Positions 33,329 through 42,291 of a DNA stretch of 48,102 nt are shown piece after piece; positions within the stretch are counted from its first letter, which is position 1; every line of letters starts with the position of its first letter. A model generated the notes under the pieces. It was not told where the DNA came from. It did not search any database and saw nothing but the letters and a program-made list of their open reading frames with translations. This stretch comes from Rhodocyclales bacterium GT-UBC. Lineage in GTDB: Bacteria > Pseudomonadota > Gammaproteobacteria > Burkholderiales > Rhodocyclaceae. Made by a program: the position numbers and the translations under genes. The DNA is taken from contig QXPY01000019.1 of assembly GCA_003583745.1 (NCBI GenBank), positions 1 through 48,102 of the forward strand. The letters run 5' to 3'.

Positions 33329-35722
33329 TCAGTGATTGAAGATGCCCGGGGCGCGAACTGGCGTCTTGCGCGGGAACAGTTTTTCCAGCCAGACCGCGAA
33401 GGCAGGCAGTGCCGTCATCGCCATCACCATGTTGACCATGAACATGAAGGCAAGCAGCTTGCCCATGTCGGCCTGGAACTTGAGATCGGAGAAAGCCCAG
33501 GTGGCGACGCCGACAGCCAGCGTGATGGCGGTGAAGATGGTGGCGGTGCCGACTTCGAGGATCGAATGCTCCAGCGCCTTGACGATGTTCTGGCCCTGCG
33601 ACATGTGCAGTTGCAGGCGGTTGTAGATGTAAAAGGCGTAATCGACACCGATGCCGACCGCCAGCACCATCACCGGCAGCGTGGCCACGGTCAGGCCGAT
33701 CTGCAGTTCCTTCATGAACCAGTAACCGATGAAGGTCCCCACCGTCAGCGGCAGGCAGCACGCCAGCACGGCGCGGAAATCGCGATAGACCAGGGCGACC
33801 AGGATGACGATGGCGGCATAGACGTACATCATCATCGGCATTTCGCTCTTCTCGACCTCGTCATTGACCGCGGCCAGCACGCCGGCGTTGCCGGAGGCGA
33901 GGCGGATGGTCACGCCGTCAAGCTTGTTGGCGTCACGGAAGGCCTTGACCTGGTCGATGATGCGATTGATCGTCGTCGCCTTGTGGTCGGTCAGGAAGAG
34001 ATGGACGGCGGTCATGCTGCAATCCTTCTTCATGTAGCCGCGCATGCGGCCGATCTCGGTGGACAGCGCGGCGTAATTGCCCGGATCGATCGGGATCGCC
34101 CCCATCTTCGGGTTGCCCTCGTTGTAGCCCTCGTTGAAGGTGCGCAGCTGGCCGGCGTAGGAGCTAGCCGAGAGCACGCCTTCGACGTGCTGCATGTCCC
34201 AGACGAACTGGTCCTGGTAGATGCCGATGGCGACGTTCTCGCACGACTCCGGGGCCGCTTCGAAAATCACCGTCAGCCAGTCGAGGCCGGTGTCGTACGA
34301 CTCGGAAATCGCCACCGCGTCGCGGTTGAAGCGGGCTTCCGGCCGCAGTTCCGGCGCCCCCGGCTGCAACGTGCCGATGACGCGGTCGCTGCTCTGCCAG
34401 ACCGAGACGCCGAAGATCACCGTGGTCAGCGCGATGACGATGGCGGCATTGCGCGGTTCGGCGACGCGAGCCAGCGAACGCAGCCAGGTCGCCCGCTTGT
34501 CGCGCTTCAACATCGCGGTCTGGGCGTATTCCTTGCTGAATTTGAAGTAGGAAGCGGCAATCGGCAGCATCGCCAGATTGGTGGTGATCTTGAAGAAGAC
34601 GCCGAGCGAAGCGGTGATCGCCAGTTCGCGCACCATCGGGATCGGAATCAGGATCAGCGTGATGAAGGAAACGAAGGCGGTGACCAGGGCCAGCACGCCG
34701 GGAATCAGCAGGCCGGAAAAACTGGCCCGGGCGGCTTCCTCGGTGGTCTTGCCGTGGGACAGCTCGCGGACGATGAAATTGATCTGCTGCACGCCGTGCG
34801 AGACGCCGATCGCGAAGACCAGGAAAGGCACCAGCACACCCAGCGGGTCCAGCCCGAAACCGAGCAGGCGCAAGGCGCCGAACTGCCAGATCAGCGAAGT
34901 CAGCGAGCAGACCACCGGCAGCAGGGTGAAGCGGATGGAGTGGCAATACCAATAGACGGCCCCGGCGGTCAGCAACAGTGCGACGGCACAGAATTCGAGC
35001 ACGGCGGAGGCGCCGTTGGCGATATCGCCGATCTGCTTGGCGAAACCGATGATCTCGATTTCGAAATCGGCATCCTCGAACTTGCCGCGCAGTTCTTCGA
35101 GCAGCTTGTTGTAGGCGACGTAATCGATCTTGTTGCCGTCCTTGTCGAGCTCGGCCAGCTCGGCGACGATCATCGCGCTGGTCTGGTCGCGCGAGACCAG
35201 CGTCCCGATGAAGCCGCCCTGCCCGGCCGAACGCTGGATGCCGGCGATGATTTCCGGCGTCAGCTGGGCCGGCATCACGGTGCCCGGGATCAGCGGGTCG
35301 GCACGGAAGCCTTCTTCGGTGATTTCATTGACGAAGCTGTTCGGCGTCCACAGGGACTGCACGCCCAGCCGGTCTACGCCCGGCAGGTAGATCACCGCCT
35401 GCGTCGTGTCGTACAGCCGCTGCAGGCCGGCCTGGGTCCAGATCGTTCCCTTGCGGGCCTTGACCACGACGTTCAGGCGATTGGCGCCGAGCACGTCGTT
35501 GCGGTATTTCTGGAAGGTCTCGATATATTCGTGGCCGGTCGGCATCTGCTTTTCGAAACCGGCCTCCATCCGCAGCTGGACGGCAAAATAGCCCATGCCG
35601 GCAGTAAAGACGGCGAGCCAGATCAGGAAAGGCGTGCGGAACCGGAAGCAGAAGTCTTCCAGGCCCTTGAGCAGCCGGGTCAGATGCTGGTCGACATCAT
35701 TGACGCTGAAAAAGTTGATCAT
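33329..35722 (-). CDS. RND-superfamily (MMPL/HAE3-like) transporter
   Basis: 797 residues with the RND layout: one N-terminal membrane helix (about 33-50), a periplasmic domain, five helices, a second helix near 415, a second periplasmic domain and five final helices. The fourth-helix motif GVDYAFYIYNRLQ is typical of the MMPL/hydrophobe exporter branch, related to the hopanoid transporter HpnN, rather than the AcrB branch. No membrane-fusion or TolC gene is nearby. It probably moves a hydrophobic molecule between inner membrane and periplasm or outer membrane. It is encoded with DUF1302, DUF1329 and Ycf48-like proteins, a recurrent set. Confidence 0.82.
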   Translation of the reverse strand: MINFFSVNDVDQHLTRLLKGLEDFCFRFRTPFLIWLAVFTAGMGYFAVQLRMEAGFEKQMPTGHEYIETFQKYRNDVLGANRLNVVVKARKGTIWTQAGLQRLYDTTQAVIYLPGVDRLGVQSLWTPNSFVNEITEEGFRADPLIPGTVMPAQLTPEIIAGIQRSAGQGGFIGTLVSRDQTSAMIVAELAELDKDGNKIDYVAYNKLLEELRGKFEDADFEIEIIGFAKQIGDIANGASAVLEFCAVALLLTAGAVYWYCHSIRFTLLPVVCSLTSLIWQFGALRLLGFGLDPLGVLVPFLVFAIGVSHGVQQINFIVRELSHGKTTEEAARASFSGLLIPGVLALVTAFVSFITLILIPIPMVRELAITASLGVFFKITTNLAMLPIAASYFKFSKEYAQTAMLKRDKRATWLRSLARVAEPRNAAIVIALTTVIFGVSVWQSSDRVIGTLQPGAPELRPEARFNRDAVAISESYDTGLDWLTVIFEAAPESCENVAIGIYQDQFVWDMQHVEGVLSASSYAGQLRTFNEGYNEGNPKMGAIPIDPGNYAALSTEIGRMRGYMKKDCSMTAVHLFLTDHKATTINRIIDQVKAFRDANKLDGVTIRLASGNAGVLAAVNDEVEKSEMPMMMYVYAAIVILVALVYRDFRAVLACCLPLTVGTFIGYWFMKELQIGLTVATLPVMVLAVGIGVDYAFYIYNRLQLHMSQGQNIVKALEHSILEVGTATIFTAITLAVGVATWAFSDLKFQADMGKLLAFMFMVNMVMAMTALPAFAVWLEKLFPRKTPVRAPGIFNH

Positions 35723-35798
35723 TGCGAGCTGTTCCCTGGGGAGTACTTGTTATTGGTCTGGTCAAGAATGGGGCGACCAGCGGCCGACCCTTGGACGA

Positions 35799-37427
35799 TC
35801 AGAAGTTGCGCGAGACCGATACACCGAAGAAGTCGCGATCGGCATACGGCTGGTCATAGACCCGCGAACCGCCCCAGAAGCGGGCGTAATTGACCCCGAT
35901 CTGCCAGTTGGCCGGATTCTGGACAAAATTGACCATGAAGTTGGCCGACTTCGCGCCTTCCATGAACAGACTGCTCGAGTTCGGGCTGCGTCCGGTCACT
36001 GCATGGAAGAAGTAGACTTCCGGAATCACCTGCCAGCCCGGGATCAGGCTGCCGTCGTACACCCAGCTGAAGTCCAGGTTGTAACCGGCCGACAAGCGAT
36101 CACCCACCGCTTCCGCCGTGCCGCCCAGGTTGTACTCCTGACCCCAGCCCCAGACACCGGATGCGATCGGCTCGCCGTTGTAGAACTTCTTCATTTTCGG
36201 GTAGTACATGGCAACGCCTTCAACCATCAGGGTTGCTGTCGACGCATTGCCCAGCGCCTTGAGCAGGCCGCCGTAATCGCCCGGCCCCATGGTCAGCATC
36301 CCGGTCAGGTGCCATTGGAACTTCTTCTCGTCCACCCAGCAGCGGCCGCCATTCGCCGCGCAGCCGTCGAAGTTGGGATTGAGCGAGACGGCATCCTTCG
36401 GCCGATAGGACAACTCGGTACCGATCGACCAGTCACCGACCGGAAGATTGGCCGAAACGCCGTACATGCGGCGGTCTTCCGCATAGATCCACTCCGAACC
36501 GTTGGTCAGGCTGAACTGCGGCACCTTGTCGTGGTAGGCCATGGCATAGAAGCCCAGATTGAGCTGGGTATCGGCCGGCTGCCAACGCACCGCCGCACCG
36601 TACTGGCCGCTGTCCTTGACGCTGCGCCGGGGAATGCCGTAGGTCTTGTCGCCGACGCCCAGGCCGTTCAACTGCGACCAATAACTGCCGGTCGGCGGAA
36701 AATAGGCTTCATTCCAGTTGGTCTGCACATAGCCTTCGAAATTGAAGCCGTTGCCCAGACCGGTCGCGAAGCTGATGATCGGCGCCGGCAGGAAAACTTC
36801 CTTCAACTGGGTACCCGGCTGCGACTGACGCATGATGTCGGAGGCATTGGTCTGGTTGATGCCGCCGGGCAGGAAGATGCTCTCGCCCCACGATATCACC
36901 TGGTTACCGACCCGCACCCGGGCCCGCTGGTCGCCCAACGAGAATTCCTTGCTGACCCAGAAATCGAGCAGGCGGGCCTTGAAGCGCAGATCGTCCCTGG
37001 CATCGTCGGACAAGGAGGCGGCGTAGCCGTTGGTGCCGGTCGCCGCGCTGACGTAGCCAGTCGTGCGGGTGGCCGAGAAATCGCGCAACCAGCTGACCCG
37101 GCCCATGAACTTCCAGTCGTCCGGCATCTTGAGCAGCAGTTCGTGCGTGCCCTTGAGGTAGGTGGTGAAGGCATCGCCCTTCTTGTAGTTCAGGTTGCCC
37201 TGGTCGCCGACCCCGGCCACCGTCGTACAGCCGGCCGGCGCGCCGCTGCCGGTCGCCCCCGCGACGATCAGGTCGCAGGACGGATTCTGGGCGCGCACGC
37301 CCATGCCGATGCTGATCGTCGAATCGAAGCTGCCGGAAATGCTCTCGGTTTCAAAGGTGAAAGCGGAAGCACTGCCGATATAGCCGAGCAACACGGCGAG
37401 AACGCTTTTCTTGAATAATTTGGTCAT
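35799..37427 (-). CDS. DUF1302 outer-membrane protein
   Basis: 542 residues with a signal peptide (MTKLFKKSVLAVLLGYIGSASA) and a body rich in amphipathic strands ending in a C-terminal Phe (FFGVSVSRNF), the outer-membrane barrel signal. The pattern fits DUF1302 (PF06980). Function unproven; family members occur in operons for sterol, terpenoid and aromatic compound use together with DUF1329 and RND genes. It follows the DUF1329 gene by 30 bp and precedes the RND pump by 76 bp. It is probably the outer-membrane part of one envelope-spanning system. Confidence 0.8.
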   Translation of the reverse strand: MTKLFKKSVLAVLLGYIGSASAFTFETESISGSFDSTISIGMGVRAQNPSCDLIVAGATGSGAPAGCTTVAGVGDQGNLNYKKGDAFTTYLKGTHELLLKMPDDWKFMGRVSWLRDFSATRTTGYVSAATGTNGYAASLSDDARDDLRFKARLLDFWVSKEFSLGDQRARVRVGNQVISWGESIFLPGGINQTNASDIMRQSQPGTQLKEVFLPAPIISFATGLGNGFNFEGYVQTNWNEAYFPPTGSYWSQLNGLGVGDKTYGIPRRSVKDSGQYGAAVRWQPADTQLNLGFYAMAYHDKVPQFSLTNGSEWIYAEDRRMYGVSANLPVGDWSIGTELSYRPKDAVSLNPNFDGCAANGGRCWVDEKKFQWHLTGMLTMGPGDYGGLLKALGNASTATLMVEGVAMYYPKMKKFYNGEPIASGVWGWGQEYNLGGTAEAVGDRLSAGYNLDFSWVYDGSLIPGWQVIPEVYFFHAVTGRSPNSSSLFMEGAKSANFMVNFVQNPANWQIGVNYARFWGGSRVYDQPYADRDFFGVSVSRNF

Positions 37428-37457
37428 GGAATTACCCCCGTAATTTTCAGCGCCGGA

Positions 37458-38837
37458 TCAGCGATCGCTGATCGCCCGCAAGTTGTCTGCGGTGTAGTAG
37501 CTTTCCTTGAGCTTCGGATCGTTGGCTTCGACGAACCACTTCATGTCCTTGCCCGCCGCCAGAGAACCCTGGTCGACCAGGTAACGGTTGTCGATCAGGT
37601 TGTACTGGACGAAAGCCGGGTTGTCGCAGCTACCGGTTTCCTGCACCGGAATGACGAAACCTTCGCGGACTTTCCACAACTTGCCCTGGGCGTCGTAATC
37701 CTCGGCCACCACCAGCGACCAGCTGTCTTCGTCGATATAGAAGGTGCGCTTCGGTGCGACGTGGCGAACCCCCGACTTGACCGTGGCCTCGACCACCCAG
37801 ACGCGATGCAGCTCGTAACGGCGATGTGCCGGGTCAACCGCGTTGTCCTTGGCGACATCGCTGAACTTGACCTTCGGGTCGTACATGCCGAAAGCGTTGT
37901 AGCCGACGATCAGTTCCTTCTTGCCGACCAGCTTCCAGTCGAAACGCTCGATGGTGCCGTTGAACAGGCGCGGCTCGTCCATCGTGTACTGGTTTTCGAA
38001 GCCGATCTGCGGCGCATCGTAGGCATAGGTCGGCATGCGGCGGACACGACGCTGCCCGGGGAAGTAGTAGAAGGTGTCGTTGGTCTTGTCGAGGAAGTTG
38101 GTCACCGCCAGGGCCTGGCCGGCCAGCGCCGTCGGCGACTTGTAGGTGAAGTAGGTGAAGTACTCGACCTGCGGCAGCGTGGACAGCTGGGTCGAGCCCT
38201 TCTTGCCCCACGGGAAGAAGTAGGTTTGCGTCGAGGTGGCGGCAATCCACTCGCTGGAACCAGCGCGCGGCGACAGCGCGGTATAGACGTTCGGATACTC
38301 GTAGCCGACGCCCATGTATTTCATCTTGGCATTCCACATCGCCTCGGTACCTGTCTTCGGTAGCGGGAAGGGAATGCCCGGCACGGTGGCTTCCTTCAGG
38401 CTCCAGCCATCGGCGCCGATCTTGGCGGAAACGGCATTTTTCTTGGTGTTTTCGACCACGAAGTCAGGGTTGCTGCAGGTACGGCGGGAGGGATAGACCT
38501 CCATCTTGTAACCCTTGGTCTGCTTGATCAGCTGAACCTGGCCGGGCGACAGCTGGGACGCGTACTTGTCCACGTTGCTGGCATCGATGCTGTACAGCGG
38601 CTTGTCGCTGCTGTATTTCCAGAATTCGGCGCGGCTCTTGCCGTAGGACCAGCCGGCAGTCATTGCATCGCCCTGGTAGGCCGGAATCGAACCATCCTTG
38701 TTGGCCGCCTTCTCGGCACCGACCGCGGTCAATTCCTTGCCCAGCTTGGCCGCTTCCGCCTCGGTCGCGGCCTGCACGCCGCCACTGATGGCAAACAGGG
38801 CGGTGACGAGTGCGCCCACTTTACGCATTTCAAACAT
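37458..38837 (-). CDS. DUF1329 periplasmic protein
   Basis: 459 residues with a signal peptide (MFEMRKVGALVTALFAISGGVQA). It matches DUF1329 (PF07044): MTAGWSYGKSRAEFW, YYFPGQRRVRRMPTYAYDAPQ and MYDPKVKFSDVAKDNAVDPAHRRYELHRVWVVEATVK. The last resembles the LolA/LolB-like lipid-binding fold, so it may carry a hydrophobic ligand across the periplasm. The start ATG 38837 has GGAGG 5 bases upstream. First gene of the five-gene operon ending in the aldehyde dehydrogenase; its promoter carries the TATCAAAAATCGGCAA element shared with aauB and the chemoreceptor. Confidence 0.82.
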   Translation of the reverse strand: MFEMRKVGALVTALFAISGGVQAATEAEAAKLGKELTAVGAEKAANKDGSIPAYQGDAMTAGWSYGKSRAEFWKYSSDKPLYSIDASNVDKYASQLSPGQVQLIKQTKGYKMEVYPSRRTCSNPDFVVENTKKNAVSAKIGADGWSLKEATVPGIPFPLPKTGTEAMWNAKMKYMGVGYEYPNVYTALSPRAGSSEWIAATSTQTYFFPWGKKGSTQLSTLPQVEYFTYFTYKSPTALAGQALAVTNFLDKTNDTFYYFPGQRRVRRMPTYAYDAPQIGFENQYTMDEPRLFNGTIERFDWKLVGKKELIVGYNAFGMYDPKVKFSDVAKDNAVDPAHRRYELHRVWVVEATVKSGVRHVAPKRTFYIDEDSWSLVVAEDYDAQGKLWKVREGFVIPVQETGSCDNPAFVQYNLIDNRYLVDQGSLAAGKDMKWFVEANDPKLKESYYTADNLRAISDR

Positions 38838-38901
38838 ATGAACCTCCTGGTTGGGTGTGGGCCCGACCCCCGCCGCGCCCGGACTGCTTATTGATGGCTT
38901 G

Positions 38902-38965
38902 AGTGTAGAAACCGGGGGGCAGTCGCCGTTATCAAAAATCGGCAACTTTTCTTGATCTAGATCAG
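38902..38965 (-). promoter_or_regulatory. Promoter of the DUF1329 operon with shared activator element and FNR-like box
   Basis: The plus-strand word TATCAAAAATCGGCAA (38930-38945), read as TTGCCGATTTTTGATA toward the gene, stands 38 bp before a TACACT -10 box (38902-38907). The same word at the same distance precedes the chemoreceptor and aauB. Just upstream TTGATCTAGATCAG (38952-38965) matches the FNR/DNR consensus TTGAT-N4-ATCAA in nine of ten positions. A dual input, substrate and oxygen, is possible. Confidence 0.6.
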
Positions 38966-39006
38966 GAACAAACCCATGTATTTAAGGCAGATAAGTCAGC
39001 TTCGCG

Positions 39007-40626
39007 TCAGCCTAGCCGGTAGCTGTAAACGATCGCTTGCACCTGCCGGGCCAGTGTTTCCAGCTGGAGCGCGGCTTCCGAGGTGGCGGCGGCGGCGCGG
39101 TCGTTGTCCTGCGACATGTGGGCAATCCGCTCGATGCGGCTGGCGATCTCGCCACTGGCCCGCTCCTGCTCCAGCAAGGCGGCATGAATGTCGCCGACCA
39201 CACCGGTGATCGCGGCACTGCTGGCACCGATCCGCTCGATGGCGACCCGGGCATTGCCGGCCCGGGCGACACCGGCCTCGACCTGACGCACCGCCAACTG
39301 CATGGCACCGGCCGTTTCCTGCGTGTTGTGGTGCATCACGGTAATGGTGGCGTTGATGGTTTGCGTCGACGCTGCCGTCCGCTCGGCCAGTTTGCGCACC
39401 TCATCGGCCACCACGGCAAAGCCGCGCCCCTGCTCGCCGGCCCGCGCCGCTTCGATGGCGGCGTTGAGGGCGAGCAGATTGGTCTGCTCGGCAACATCCT
39501 TGATGACCCCGACCACCTGGGCGATTTCCTGGCTCTGCCGTTCCAGTTGGCCGATCATGCCGGCGGCGTCGTGCACGGTGCGGGCGATGGCCTGGATATC
39601 CTCGACCGTGTCGTGCATCGCCGCCTGCCCTTCGCGCGAGATGCCGGCCGAATCGAGCGCCAGGCGATCGGCACTGCCGACCTGCTGGCCGACCTGGGCG
39701 ACGCTGGCGGCCATCTGCTGCACGTTGGCCGCCATTTCGGCAGCCGCCTCGGTCTGCTCGGCCGAGGCGCGCGCCACCTGGCCGGCGTGGGCTGCCAGAT
39801 CGTCCGCCGCCTCGACCACTTCGCTGGCACGGACGGCAATCGCCTGCAGGTTGTGCTGGGTCTTGCCGGTCAGCGCATTGATGTCCTCAGCCAGCAAGGC
39901 CAGTTCATCGCGCCCCGGCAAGGCGATCCGGGTGGTGAAATCGAGCTCGCTGGTGATCTGCGTCGTGGCGCGGTGAAAAGTCGCCAGGCTGCGGTTGATC
40001 TTGCCGAGCAAGGGCAAGGCGACGAGCAGCAGGACAGCGATGCCCCCGAGCGTGATGACGCCGGCCAGGTTGATGCCGTGGCTGGCCGCGACCAGGGACT
40101 CCCGACCGTAGTCGGCCGACAACTGGTAATTCAGCTTGAGATGGCTGTCGATGGCCTGGCTGGCGGCATCGCCCAAAGCCGCCCCCTGACCGCTGAAACG
40201 GGCCCGGGCGGCCGCCTTGTCGCGACGCGACAGGGCCAGGATCGCCTCGACTTCGGCATGAAATGCCGCCACGGCCTGGCGATCTGTCGCCAGATGCTGC
40301 CGATCGGTGTCGGAAGCCGGATCGAGGTAGTTGTCGTATTGCTTGAGCGCGACATCGACCGCTGCCCGGCTTTGCGCCGCACGGCGCTCCAGCTCGCCCA
40401 TCGCCGCCGGGTCGGACTCGACGATATGCTGCAGCAGGGCGATACGGATGCCGGCCAGCTCGTTAACCGCATCGGTCAGCAGGCGAATGCTCGGCACGCC
40501 GAGATTGATGATGGCGGAAAGGTTTTCACCCAGTCCGCTGGCAGCGCGATACCCCGTGCCGCCAACGACGAGCAGGGATAAGGAGGAAAGCAAGGTGATC
40601 GCCCACAGGCGAAGCTTGATGGTCAT
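39007..40626 (-). CDS. Methyl-accepting chemotaxis protein
   Basis: 539 residues. A first membrane helix (about 8-28), a helical periplasmic sensor of the four-helix-bundle kind (about 30-185), a second helix (about 188-208), HAMP region, and a long cytoplasmic coiled coil with the invariant tip EQTNLLALNAAIEAARAGEQGRGFAVVADEVRKLAERTA-type sequence. It signals to CheA/CheW for chemotaxis. Start ATG 40626 puts the first helix at the N-terminus; an in-frame ATG at 40683 with GAGG is an alternative. It lies between the aau cluster and the DUF1329 operon and has its own promoter with the shared element, so it may sense an aromatic amine or its product. Ligand unknown. Confidence 0.88.
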   Translation of the reverse strand: MTIKLRLWAITLLSSLSLLVVGGTGYRAASGLGENLSAIINLGVPSIRLLTDAVNELAGIRIALLQHIVESDPAAMGELERRAAQSRAAVDVALKQYDNYLDPASDTDRQHLATDRQAVAAFHAEVEAILALSRRDKAAARARFSGQGAALGDAASQAIDSHLKLNYQLSADYGRESLVAASHGINLAGVITLGGIAVLLLVALPLLGKINRSLATFHRATTQITSELDFTTRIALPGRDELALLAEDINALTGKTQHNLQAIAVRASEVVEAADDLAAHAGQVARASAEQTEAAAEMAANVQQMAASVAQVGQQVGSADRLALDSAGISREGQAAMHDTVEDIQAIARTVHDAAGMIGQLERQSQEIAQVVGVIKDVAEQTNLLALNAAIEAARAGEQGRGFAVVADEVRKLAERTAASTQTINATITVMHHNTQETAGAMQLAVRQVEAGVARAGNARVAIERIGASSAAITGVVGDIHAALLEQERASGEIASRIERIAHMSQDNDRAAAATSEAALQLETLARQVQAIVYSYRLG

Positions 40627-40730
40627 GGCAGTCGACTTCCGGTTCGTATTGGGGAGGGATGGCGTCCGATTCGGCTGACGCATGGCGTCGCCTCGGCTTC
40701 ATGCCGGACATCGCGTGTCCGGCTGAAAAA

Positions 40731-40773
40731 ATTATCGCCAGCCCACCGGCGCAGCTTTATCGAAAATCGGCAA
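40731..40773 (-). promoter_or_regulatory. Chemoreceptor promoter with shared activator element
   Basis: TATCGAAAATCGGCAA (40758-40773) lies 37 bp before a GATAAT -10 box (40731-40736, minus strand). It differs from the copy before the DUF1329 gene at one base and from the aauB copy at three. A regulator of the AraC family, such as the one encoded at 44714, is the likely binder. Confidence 0.6.
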
Positions 40774-40792
40774 TAAAGCGCCGGAAGCCAGA

Positions 40793-40814
40793 GCGGATGG
40801 CCATCGCCATCCGC
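40793..40814 (-). terminator. Hairpin after the aau cytochrome genes
   Basis: GCGGATGGC (40793-40801) and GCCATCCGC (40806-40814) form a perfect 9-bp stem with a CATC loop, 16 bp past the stop of the last cytochrome gene and just upstream of the chemoreceptor promoter. T content after it is modest. Confidence 0.55.
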
Positions 40815-40830
40815 CCGGCACTGCTTGTTA

Positions 40831-41271
40831 CTACTTGCTGCCCGCTGCGGCGAGCGCCTCGATGCGCTTGACCAGCTCCACCCGCAGACCCGGGATATCT
40901 TCCGGGATGCTCGCCCGATACGCCTTTACATCGGCCTCGGTATAAGACTTGAAATCGGCCGGCACACTGCGCCCGGCGATGTTCTTCATCACCCAGTTGA
41001 GCAGCTCGGCCGTCTCGGCATCGTTGAGCGGCGTATTCAGGGTGCCCGGCACCTGCGACAGGTAGGCCCGCCCTTCCGGCACGCGCAGGAAGTGCCCGAC
41101 CTCGCCGCGCATGCTGGGAATGCCATTGACCGGCGAACCGCTGCCGTCGGCCCCATGGCAGCCCATGCAATACAAGCGATAGTTCTTCTGCCCGGCATCG
41201 GCCCGGGCGGCACCGAAGCCGGCCAGGCCGGCGAGCAGCAGACAGCATGAAACAAGGGTGGTGGCACGCAT
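40831..41271 (-). CDS. Periplasmic cytochrome c (second of the aau cluster)
   Basis: 146 residues with a signal peptide (ending near AARADA) and one heme site CMGCH (Cys35, Cys38, His39). A Met ligand may lie in GIPSMRGEVGHFL, with an unusual LRVPEGRAYLSQVPG stretch. AAGGAG lies 6 bases before ATG 41271, 16 bp after the first cytochrome gene. It is probably an electron acceptor or relay from the amine dehydrogenase toward the respiratory chain; a role in TTQ maturation cannot be excluded, but it has one heme only, unlike diheme MauG. Confidence 0.82.
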   Translation of the reverse strand: MRATTLVSCCLLLAGLAGFGAARADAGQKNYRLYCMGCHGADGSGSPVNGIPSMRGEVGHFLRVPEGRAYLSQVPGTLNTPLNDAETAELLNWVMKNIAGRSVPADFKSYTEADVKAYRASIPEDIPGLRVELVKRIEALAAAGSK

Positions 41272-41287
41272 GTTTTTCTCCTTGTCC

Positions 41288-41737
41288 TTATTCCGACTCG
41301 GCCCGCCAGGCCTTGAGCTCCTGGCCGGACGGCTTGTTGGCCCGCAGCTTGGCAAACACCTCGGCCGTATAGGGCTGATGCCCGGCCGGCAGTTCGGCGG
41401 CGTTGAACTGGCTCAACACGTAATTGACCACCGCCGCCAGCTCCTCATCGGAGAACTGCGCCCAGGACGGCATGATCCCGGTGTAGGTGATGCCTTTCGA
41501 GACCAGCTTGCCGGCCATGCCGGTGACCACGACGGCCGGGACGTACTGGCGCCCGACCGGCGTGGCGACGCGTTTGCCCAGGGTACCGGCCAGCGGCGGC
41601 GCCAGACCGACCGCGCCGGCCCCATCCGGCTGGTGGCAGGCGGCGCAGTTGCCGTCGTAGATGGCCTTGCCGTCGGCCGCCTGGGCCATGCCGCCGGCCA
41701 GCGCCAGGATCAGTGCGGAGAGGAGCCGCCAGCTCAT
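41288..41737 (-). CDS. Periplasmic cytochrome c (first of the aau cluster)
   Basis: 149 residues with a signal peptide (MSWRLLSALILALAGGMAQA) and one heme site CAACH (Cys31, Cys34, His35), with GIMPSW providing the likely Met ligand. The Alcaligenes faecalis aau cluster has a monoheme cytochrome gene (orf-2) in the same place after aauA, so this is its probable counterpart and a candidate electron acceptor of the amine dehydrogenase. The ATG at 41737 overlaps the aauA stop (ATGA); GGAGGAGG lies just upstream. Confidence 0.85.
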   Translation of the reverse strand: MSWRLLSALILALAGGMAQAADGKAIYDGNCAACHQPDGAGAVGLAPPLAGTLGKRVATPVGRQYVPAVVVTGMAGKLVSKGITYTGIMPSWAQFSDEELAAVVNYVLSQFNAAELPAGHQPYTAEVFAKLRANKPSGQELKAWRAESE

Positions 41738-42288
41738 GATTGCCCCTCCTCCAGACCGACGATGACCGACACCGTGCAATGGTAGAGGCTGCTCTGGTTG
41801 GCCATGCACCAATTGATGTCGTTATGCACGCCGAGGCGGTAGCCGGGACGTTCGCGGATATTGGTGTTGCACTCGCAACGACCGCAGGTGGTCTTGCCGC
41901 AGCAGTCGTTGTAGCTGACCAGGTAGTCGCGGCCGTCGGCCGGGTTGTGGCAGGTGCCGACCCAGGACACGGCGGACGGCGTCGTGCCCGGCGGGCAGGT
42001 CGTCTTGGTGCCGCCGCAGCAGGTGCAGAGGAAACCATCGACGCTGCAATAACGCCAGTAGTCGCAATCGGTATCGGTCGGCTCCGGCTTGGCCTCGGCC
42101 TTTTTCTTGCGCGGATCGGTCGCCGCCAGCGCCGAAGTGGTCCGGTCGAACGGCAGTACCGGCAGCGTGAAGGCGGTCGCCACCAGCAGCTTGCTGACGC
42201 CGACCAGCAGGCCGCGGCGGGCCGAGCTGTGCGCCACCCGGCGCGTACCGCGCTCGGCGAAGCGGTCGAGAAGTTTGAGCAGGCTCAT
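41734..42288 (-). CDS. aauA: Aromatic amine dehydrogenase, TTQ-bearing small subunit
   Basis: 184 residues. A long leader with SSARRGLLVG resembles the twin-arginine-like leader of this subunit family. The mature part has 14 cysteines for its many disulfides. The two tryptophans that become tryptophan tryptophylquinone are Trp109 (AVSWVGTC) and Trp160 (NDINWC); Asp128 (YNDCCG) and Thr172 (YHCTVS) match the catalytic residues of the A. faecalis enzyme, even in numbering. It deaminates arylethylamines such as tyramine, phenylethylamine and dopamine to aldehydes in the periplasm. It starts 3 bp after aauD and overlaps the cytochrome gene. Methylamine dehydrogenase is the alternative, but the agreement of numbering and the aromatic setting favour AADH. 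Confidence 0.93.
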   Translation of the reverse strand: MSLLKLLDRFAERGTRRVAHSSARRGLLVGVSKLLVATAFTLPVLPFDRTTSALAATDPRKKKAEAKPEPTDTDCDYWRYCSVDGFLCTCCGGTKTTCPPGTTPSAVSWVGTCHNPADGRDYLVSYNDCCGKTTCGRCECNTNIRERPGYRLGVHNDINWCMANQSSLYHCTVSVIVGLEEGQS

Positions 42289-42291
42289 GAT

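Noticed and set aside
30692..35893. A 1733-codon open frame on the plus strand
   Set aside because: It lies antisense to the GNAT, aldehyde dehydrogenase, Ycf48-like and RND genes, all of which have clear domains and ribosome sites. Long antisense frames are common in GC-rich genes with biased third positions; its translation is low-complexity in His, Gln, Gly and Arg.
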